Positions 38,322-43,818 of a stretch of 43,818 nt of DNA are shown one piece after another (position 1 is the stretch's first letter; the number at the start of each line of letters is the position of its first letter). The notes beneath the pieces were generated by a model, which was not told the origin of the DNA, did not search any database, and was given only the letters and a program-made list of their open reading frames with translations. Origin of the DNA: Christensenellaceae bacterium. GTDB taxonomy: Bacteria; Bacillota; Clostridia; Christensenellales; DTU072. Position numbers and translations under genes: made by a program. The DNA lies in contig JAIRKT010000089.1 in NCBI GenBank assembly GCA_031259965.1, positions 1-43,818 on the forward strand. Direction: 5' to 3'.

Positions 38322-39482
38322 ATGAGATCTAGACGATTGGCGGTTTTGGATATCGGATCCGATGTAATTACCCTAATTGTACAAGACAGCAAAAATGCTA
38401 ACAATATTCTTTTTAAAGGATCAAAAACCTATGCTGGATATGGGCAAGGTTGGTTTTTCAATGAGGAAGGTTTATTTAATTCACTTCGTTCGCTAATTAG
38501 AGAATGCAGAATAATAGCAGGTGCTCCTGAACATATTCTTATAGGTGTTCCTGCGGAATTTTCAACTGCAATTTGCAAAAATATTTCTACTTCATTCTAT
38601 TCTAGACGCGAAATTACAAGCGATGATATCGATAGCTTGTTATCTCGTGGTGATGTCTACAAAAAACATCCCACTTACAGATCAGTTTGCCATTTCCCTG
38701 TTAATTATCTTTTAGAAGATGGCATAGAGACTATGTACCCAGTTGGTAAAACCTCTAGCACACTAGCTGCCACGGTTTCATATGTTTTAGCGGATCGCCG
38801 TTTTATTGACTTTTTTAACGCAATTGCAAATGTATTAAACACAAAATTTGAATACACTTCTTCAGTACAATCCGAAATCTTGCATATAATCCCCCCTGAT
38901 GTGCGAGATGAAGGAATACTTTTATTGGATATTGGTTATATCTCCTCTGTTTTAGCCTACGCTAGAGGCGATGGAATTGTTCATATGGCTTCTTTTTCAC
39001 TGGGGCTCGGACACATTGCAGGTTATTTATGGCAATATATAGATATGCCTTTTAATCATGCATTAGCTTTATCACATAAATTAAATTTAAACCTTTTTTC
39101 AGACGATGATGACACATACTCAATAGCGATTAATAATAAGTCGTATGTTTACAAAATCAAAACTGTCAATGAAATTGCTTGTTATGCACTTAATTTGATT
39201 ACAAACACTGTTAAAAACGCGCTCTTGAGTGCATCTGGAATTATACCCACATACACACCAATTTTATTAACAGGCTCTGGCATATCAGACGCAATAGGAG
39301 CGAAAGAGTTTATTTCTAAAGAGACATCTAGACATGTCACTATAATTAAGCCCTCTTCAATACAATTTGACAAACCATCTCAATCATCTATGGTGGGATT
39401 ATTGCGAGAACAAAATCGAATATATCAAAAACAAAAATCAAATATAAGAAGATTTTTTGAATCTTTTTGGAGGAAAAAATAA
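38322..39482 (+). CDS. ftsA: FtsA-like cell division protein (actin-like ATPase)
   Basis: About 386 residues. Actin-fold motifs are the phosphate 1 loop LAVLDIGSDVITLIV (about 6-20), phosphate 2 GILLLDIGYISSVLAYA (about 202-218) and adenosine ILLTGSGISDAIG (about 324-336). The C terminus, IRRFFESFWRKK, is an amphipathic helix like the FtsA membrane-targeting sequence. FtsA ties FtsZ filaments to the membrane. It is shorter than B. subtilis FtsA (440). I start it at ATG 38322, with GAGGA 7 bases upstream; a longer frame from TTG 38277 has no ribosome site. The stop overlaps the ftsZ start (TAATG). Confidence 0.85.
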   Translation: MRSRRLAVLDIGSDVITLIVQDSKNANNILFKGSKTYAGYGQGWFFNEEGLFNSLRSLIRECRIIAGAPEHILIGVPAEFSTAICKNISTSFYSRREITSDDIDSLLSRGDVYKKHPTYRSVCHFPVNYLLEDGIETMYPVGKTSSTLAATVSYVLADRRFIDFFNAIANVLNTKFEYTSSVQSEILHIIPPDVRDEGILLLDIGYISSVLAYARGDGIVHMASFSLGLGHIAGYLWQYIDMPFNHALALSHKLNLNLFSDDDDTYSIAINNKSYVYKIKTVNEIACYALNLITNTVKNALLSASGIIPTYTPILLTGSGISDAIGAKEFISKETSRHVTIIKPSSIQFDKPSQSSMVGLLREQNRIYQKQKSNIRRFFESFWRKK

Positions 39483-40750
39483 TGCCTGTAGGAGTTGCTA
39501 ATATTAAGGTAATAGGTGTAGGCGGCGCTGGCAATAATGCTGTAAACCGAATGATCCATGCTGATGATAATATCAAAAACGCTACATTTATTGCTGCAAA
39601 TACAGATTTACAAGCCCTATCATTGTCTTTAGCATCAGTAAAAATCCAATTAGGAGCTACTTTGACAATGGGCCTTGGCGCTGGTGCTGATCCTGAGGTT
39701 GGCAAACGTGCTGCTGAAGAAAGTATTGATGAAATCAGAGAAAGTATTCGTGATGCAAATCTTTTGTTTATAACCGCAGGTATGGGCGGCGGAACTGGAA
39801 CTGGTGCTGCACCCGTAATTGCTGAAGTGGCAAAAGACCTTGGTATTCTAACAATAGCTGTAGTAACTAAGCCTTTAAATTTTGAAGGCAAGATTCGCAT
39901 GGAAAACGCAATTGCTGGCATAAACAAGCTTAGAGAATGTGTTGACACCTTGTTAGTAGTCCCCAATGAAAAAGTAAGCGCTTTTGTAGCAGAACATACA
40001 TCGCTCCTAAAAGCATTCCATATAGCCGACGATATTCTAAGACAAGGTATTAAAGGTATTTCTGATATAATTTCTACTCCCGCACTTATTAACTTGGATT
40101 TTGCTGATATTCGCACAATCATGAAAAACAAAGGAAATGCGCATATTGGTACAGGCCGGGCAAAAGGCGAAAATCGAACGCTGGACGCTGTGCGACAGGC
40201 AGTACAAAGCCCATTACTTGAAACCAACATACAAGGCGCTACGGGAATAATAGTGTACGTTTCTGGGGGCGAATCACTAACACTTGATGAAGTAAACGAA
40301 GCAGTAGGTTTAGTTCGTGAAGTTGTAGATGAATCTGCAAATATAATATGGGGTGTAGGTATCGATATCGCATTAGAAAACGATGTGGCAATTACCATTA
40401 TTGCAACTGGATTTGGTACTAAACCCGAAACACGCTTTATATCAAAACCAATTTTCTCTGAACCACAACCTATCCCACAATTAAAAGAACGTATGGACCT
40501 GTGGTACGGTGGCAGCGAATATCCTCATGGTGCTCCTATACCTACAATGCAACAACCACCTCCACAACCGCAACAACCACCTGTTCAGCAATTTTCAAAA
40601 CCAACCACTCCTCCTATGCAAACTGGAGGCGGCGGCATTTTGGAAAATGAAACTGAAACTATCCAATCATCTAGAATTGACGTTCAGTATAATTATGAGA
40701 TTCCAGAATTTTTAAAACGTTTGCAAGACGAAAAAAATCGTAATCGTTAA
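39482..40750 (+). CDS. ftsZ: Cell division protein FtsZ
   Basis: About 422 residues. The tubulin-like GTPase shows GVGGAGNNAVNRM near the N terminus, the signature GGGTGTGAAP (about 107-116) and the synergy-loop residues NLDFADIRTIM (about 205-215). A Pro/Gln-rich linker (about 340-390) leads to the C-terminal peptide IPEFLKRL, which binds FtsA and other partners. The real start is ATG 39482 with GGAGG 8 bases upstream; TTG 39467 would lie in the ribosome site. It forms the Z ring. A terminator follows 90 bases downstream. Confidence 0.97.
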   Translation: MPVGVANIKVIGVGGAGNNAVNRMIHADDNIKNATFIAANTDLQALSLSLASVKIQLGATLTMGLGAGADPEVGKRAAEESIDEIRESIRDANLLFITAGMGGGTGTGAAPVIAEVAKDLGILTIAVVTKPLNFEGKIRMENAIAGINKLRECVDTLLVVPNEKVSAFVAEHTSLLKAFHIADDILRQGIKGISDIISTPALINLDFADIRTIMKNKGNAHIGTGRAKGENRTLDAVRQAVQSPLLETNIQGATGIIVYVSGGESLTLDEVNEAVGLVREVVDESANIIWGVGIDIALENDVAITIIATGFGTKPETRFISKPIFSEPQPIPQLKERMDLWYGGSEYPHGAPIPTMQQPPPQPQQPPVQQFSKPTTPPMQTGGGGILENETETIQSSRIDVQYNYEIPEFLKRLQDEKNRNR

Positions 40751-40841
40751 TTATATTTTTATTCTAAACTATATATAAGGTTGCTATTTCTATTATCTAT
40801 TATGTTAACTTAGACGTTTGTATATTTCAATATTTTTATAA

Positions 40842-40868
40842 ATCCTCACATTGTGAGGATTTTTTTTC
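40842..40868 (+). terminator. Rho-independent terminator after ftsZ
   Basis: ATCCTCAC (40842-40849) and GTGAGGAT (40853-40860) form a perfect 8-pair stem with a 3-base loop, followed by eight T residues. It ends only 16 bases before the spoIIGA start. Confidence 0.9.
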
Positions 40869-40883
40869 GAAAATTGACGAATT

Positions 40884-41615
40884 ATGTTGATGGTTTTTCT
40901 AAACTGGTTTGCAATTTATTATTTAATTTGCCAAGTTGCCGAAATTATTATGAAAGAGCGCTACACTACCTTTCAATCATTAATAGCCGCATTTGGAAGA
41001 GCTCTCATCGACACACTTTTTCAATATTTCTCTGTGTATACGGTGATTATTAAATTGTTATCCTCTCTTTTTGCTGTGGTTGTTTTAAAGTGGTATTCAT
41101 TTCAGTTTAAAAATCTGTTTGTCACATTTTTGGCGTTTATGACTATAAAACTAGCATTCATCGGCAGTCAATACATGTTTGGAAATGCACTTCCTTCTTC
41201 AATAGCCACCTGCGCTGGAATTATAATTGTGCTCTCTTCTATTAGATATCTATTCAGATATTTGTATAACTTTATATACACTAAAAAACTTTTGCTTAAT
41301 GTTTGTCTGGTGTTTGATTATGGCGAAGTTTCATGCACTGGTTATTACGATACTGGAAATCGCTTGTATGATGATTATAACAAGCCTGTAGTAGTAATTC
41401 ATAATAAATTAGTAGAGAAGTTGCAACTAGAACATGTAGGCCGCATTGCGACAAAAACCGTGAATGGAATTAAAATTCTACCATTAGTCGATCTAAAAAT
41501 TAAGGTATATTATAATGAAAGTGTGCATAGAGTATATGAAGTGCGCGCCGCTGTAAGCGATTATTTAAAATCACAGCATGATATCATTTTGCATCGTGAC
41601 ATGGGGGAGATATAG
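40884..41615 (+). CDS. spoIIGA: Sporulation sigma-E processing peptidase SpoIIGA
   Basis: 243 residues. The N-terminal half is a membrane domain with about five helices (residues 1-135). The C-terminal half is the aspartic protease domain with TGYYDTGN (catalytic Asp near residue 155). It cleaves the pro-sequence of sigma-E in the mother cell after a signal from SpoIIR. The ATG at 40884 has no Shine-Dalgarno site and an in-frame stop lies at 40875, so the start must be at 40884 or slightly downstream (ATG 40890). A TGACGAA word (Spo0A box consensus TGNCGAA) is at 40875-40881. sigE follows 1 base after the stop. Confidence 0.88.
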   Translation: MLMVFLNWFAIYYLICQVAEIIMKERYTTFQSLIAAFGRALIDTLFQYFSVYTVIIKLLSSLFAVVVLKWYSFQFKNLFVTFLAFMTIKLAFIGSQYMFGNALPSSIATCAGIIIVLSSIRYLFRYLYNFIYTKKLLLNVCLVFDYGEVSCTGYYDTGNRLYDDYNKPVVVIHNKLVEKLQLEHVGRIATKTVNGIKILPLVDLKIKVYYNESVHRVYEVRAAVSDYLKSQHDIILHRDMGEI

Positions 41616-41616
41616 G

Positions 41617-42345
41617 ATGTTTAAAATAGTTAAAAAACTTAAAATCTTTATAGCAAATATAGTTAAGTATTTAAAAGATTCTACTGGCGAGGATGGCTCA
41701 TCAATCGACTATATGATATCCCTACCAACACCCTTATGCCCTGAAGAGGAATCCGAAATGATATCGCTAAATGAATCTGGGAATACAGACGCTCGGAACA
41801 CTCTCATTGAACATAATCTAAGACTTGTTGTATATATTGCTAAACGTTTTGACAATACAGGAATGGACTTAGAAGAGCTAATTTCAGTCGGCACTTGGGG
41901 GCTAATTAAAGCTGTTAAATCATATAATTCTGAAAAGAAGATTAAACTAGCTACATATGCGAGCCGATGTATTGAAAACGAAATTCTCATGTTTTTAAGA
42001 AAGATGGTGAGAATAAAAAATGAAGTTAGTATAGACGAGCCTATTAACTCAGATAACGAGGGGCACAAACTTTTATTGAGTGATATTCTGGGTACGGATG
42101 GTGAACAAATATATTTAGACTATGAGTCAAATGATGAAACTGCAACCTTAAACGAGATATTCTCAACTTTGGAAAAAAGAGATAAGAAAATTATATGTAT
42201 GAGGTATGGTTTATATGGTATAGAAGAAAAAACTCAAAAAGAAATTGCTGATCAAATGCATATTTCTCAATCATATATAAGCAGACTAGAAAAGCGCATA
42301 ATAGAAAAATTAAGAAAAAACTTTTATGACAAAGTGAAATACTAA
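41617..42345 (+). CDS. sigE: RNA polymerase sporulation sigma factor SigE
   Basis: About 242 residues (B. subtilis 239). The early mother-cell sigma factor made as a pro-protein: the first 30 or so residues (KIVKKLKIFIANIVKYLK) form the amphipathic pro-sequence removed by SpoIIGA. Region 2 has NLRLVVYIAKRFDNTGMDLE with ISVGTWGLIKAV and IKLATYASRCIENEILM; region 4 has the helix-turn-helix TQKEIADQMHISQSYISRLEKR. GGGGAG lies 7 bases before the ATG at 41617. An upstream in-frame start at 41578 would lie inside spoIIGA without a site. The operon order spoIIGA-sigE is conserved. Confidence 0.96.
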   Translation: MFKIVKKLKIFIANIVKYLKDSTGEDGSSIDYMISLPTPLCPEEESEMISLNESGNTDARNTLIEHNLRLVVYIAKRFDNTGMDLEELISVGTWGLIKAVKSYNSEKKIKLATYASRCIENEILMFLRKMVRIKNEVSIDEPINSDNEGHKLLLSDILGTDGEQIYLDYESNDETATLNEIFSTLEKRDKKIICMRYGLYGIEEKTQKEIADQMHISQSYISRLEKRIIEKLRKNFYDKVKY

Positions 42346-42426
42346 CTCTGCGCCAGGTTATATATCTTACACATACTATAGATTTTGCATTATTCACAAT
42401 CCTTAATAATAACATTCATTTGTAAA

Positions 42427-43704
42427 TTAAAAAACTTTTATTTTCTTTTTTATTTGTAATAGCTCCATTTTGCTAAATAATTTTAATGGTATATCTATGT
42501 TAAACGAATCGAGTAAAATTTTAATATCTCCTTCCCTAATATTTGAAAATCTATATTGTTGTCGACTTAATTCTTCAATTTTCCAATTCTCTAGTGCAGT
42601 TTGTATCCGATCGAAATTCATTCCCATTGACCAATGTGGTGTTTTCTTTTTTGTCTTGGCCTTTCTTTTATCTGTAATATTTGAAGCATTTATCTCTGAA
42701 TCACGAATTTTCTTTTGAATTATACAAAGAAGTAGCAAGGCTATCACGCAAGTCAGAAGGTGCGCCGCAATATCATCATAATTGCGCACATAAAAAGGAC
42801 GCATCTCTAATGTCTTTTTCATTATACAAAATTGATTTTCAATTTCAGTAAAGCTTCTGTATTTTTCAATAATAGTTTCGTCATCCATGTTGATTTCTGA
42901 GGTTATAATCTGATAATATCCAAAATTCCTCTTAAAATCTTCAACTTTTTTTAAATCTATTAGTGCATTTAACTCATTTGAATTAAATAGCTCGCCTGTA
43001 TCAGAATTCAATATGTCTTTACTTAAAAATCGCTTTATCCCTTTAATTTGTGTTCGATTTATTTTGAAAGCTTCTGTTGATTCACTACATTTAGTTAACA
43101 ATTTAAAATAGCTTTCATTCTCATTTTTAGATCTATTTGCATAATCTTCACTCCAATATACTAAAACTTTTTCTGTTATTATTCGTTTATTTTTGTTTTC
43201 ATCTAAAACTTCCCTTTCCACTATACGACTCTTGTATTTGAATCCATCACCTATATAAGTATAACCATCTTCCGCATATGTCCATTCACGTTCAGCAGCT
43301 TTACTTTTTAATAAGCTTTTAGATACAATATAACCATGTCCGAGATCAAGAAGATGTACTAGATTAGAATATACACATATACCACGATCCCCTATTAATA
43401 TAAATCTCGAAAGATCAAGTCCATCTATTGTGTTTTTTAATGAATGTTTTAAAGTTAAATGATCAAGTGTATTGCCAGGAAACGCCTCTACCAAAATAGG
43501 CAATCCATTTTGATCCATAAAAAGGCCCATTTGAACTATTGGGAGTTTGCGTTCTTCTTTGCTTATTCCTATTTTACGCATGCCATATCCAATTACATTT
43601 CCACATTCATCCAACACATCTTCATCTTCCTCATCTATTTCAAAATAAAAGTTTGTAGTATCATAATAAACAACTTCCGTAATACGTCCTGCTTTTTTAA
43701 TCAC
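42427..43704 (-). CDS. IS1634-family transposase, N-terminal part missing
   Basis: The 425-residue frame covers the catalytic core of an IS1634 (IS4-like) DDE transposase: first Asp in VYYDTTNFYFE (about residue 15), second Asp in LIGDRGI (about 106), and Glu in FTEIENQFCIMK (about 286). Full-length proteins have about 550 residues; here the frame opens at a GTG 15 residues before the first Asp with an in-frame TGA just upstream, and no other frame to the window end continues the homology clearly. It is likely a truncated or frameshifted copy. No terminal inverted repeats could be found. It sits where sigG is often found in Clostridia, 81 bases after sigE, convergent. Confidence 0.85.
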   Translation of the reverse strand: MIKKAGRITEVVYYDTTNFYFEIDEEDEDVLDECGNVIGYGMRKIGISKEERKLPIVQMGLFMDQNGLPILVEAFPGNTLDHLTLKHSLKNTIDGLDLSRFILIGDRGICVYSNLVHLLDLGHGYIVSKSLLKSKAAEREWTYAEDGYTYIGDGFKYKSRIVEREVLDENKNKRIITEKVLVYWSEDYANRSKNENESYFKLLTKCSESTEAFKINRTQIKGIKRFLSKDILNSDTGELFNSNELNALIDLKKVEDFKRNFGYYQIITSEINMDDETIIEKYRSFTEIENQFCIMKKTLEMRPFYVRNYDDIAAHLLTCVIALLLLCIIQKKIRDSEINASNITDKRKAKTKKKTPHWSMGMNFDRIQTALENWKIEELSRQQYRFSNIREGDIKILLDSFNIDIPLKLFSKMELLQIKKKIKVF

Positions 43705-43818
43705 GGATCTTCACGGCATCAGTATACCTAGTTAATATAAGAAACAAAAGTCAAAAAATCCCAATTTAATTTGAAAAATCCAATATAATTCACAACATAT
43801 TTCCTTTCAACCCAATTT

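Noticed and set aside
1-43818. CRISPR array or prophage
   Set aside because: No regularly spaced direct repeats and no phage structural, lysis or integrase genes were seen.

Overview
The window looks like part of the chromosome of an AT-rich, endospore-forming member of the Clostridia (Firmicutes), probably uncultured. The best evidence is the block ftsA-like, ftsZ, spoIIGA, sigE near the right end. This order is typical of spore-forming Firmicutes. A yyaC-type sporulation gene, an HrcA/CIRCE-like operator at htpG, strong sigma-A promoters and a c-di-GMP-I riboswitch agree with it. The species cannot be named from sequence alone.

Layout. 1-4400 (+): tail of an ABC ATPase, then an acyl/aminoacyl-adenylate ligase homologue, a free-standing carrier protein, a GNAT-like protein and a fused ABC exporter. 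It reads as a small biosynthesis-and-export cassette that may continue to the left. 4682-9490 (-): an apparently intact 1602-residue single-chain (type ISP-like) restriction-modification enzyme. 9618-9941 (-): RNase P RNA, followed upstream by htpG with a CIRCE-like operator at its promoter. 12152-13669 (-): a GPH-family sugar symporter. 14112-19023 (-): a decayed type III restriction-modification system in which both res and mod carry several frameshifts, with a possible 40-residue ORF upstream. 19541-22781: an orphan membrane protein (+), then queH and an MsbA/BmrA-like ABC exporter (-). The orphan gene and the exporter gene have near-consensus promoters placed so that the mRNA should begin at the start codon.

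23156-23613 (+) holds five tRNA genes (Pro, Met, Asp, Phe, Thr), closed by a strong terminator. Next comes the most interesting part. A sigma-A promoter drives a c-di-GMP-I riboswitch whose 3' strand overlaps a terminator, and then three tightly coupled genes (24261-30177). These encode a 1305-residue secreted or anchored protein with a leucine-rich C-terminal part and two smaller proteins whose N-terminal membrane segments end in AWF/GWF motifs like those of SipW/TasA-type matrix proteins. They are followed by a GPH transporter homologue with an unusual cytoplasmic coiled-coil tail of about 400 residues and an overlapping lipoprotein gene. I infer a c-di-GMP-controlled surface or extracellular matrix system not matching any operon I know.

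34219-37860 holds rplI, yyaC, a degraded transposase remnant, a DUF2804 protein and a ketopantoate-reductase homologue. 38322-42345 is the division and sporulation block. sigG, often next after sigE, is absent here; an IS1634-type transposase lacking its N-terminal region (42427-43704, -) lies there instead and runs to the window end.
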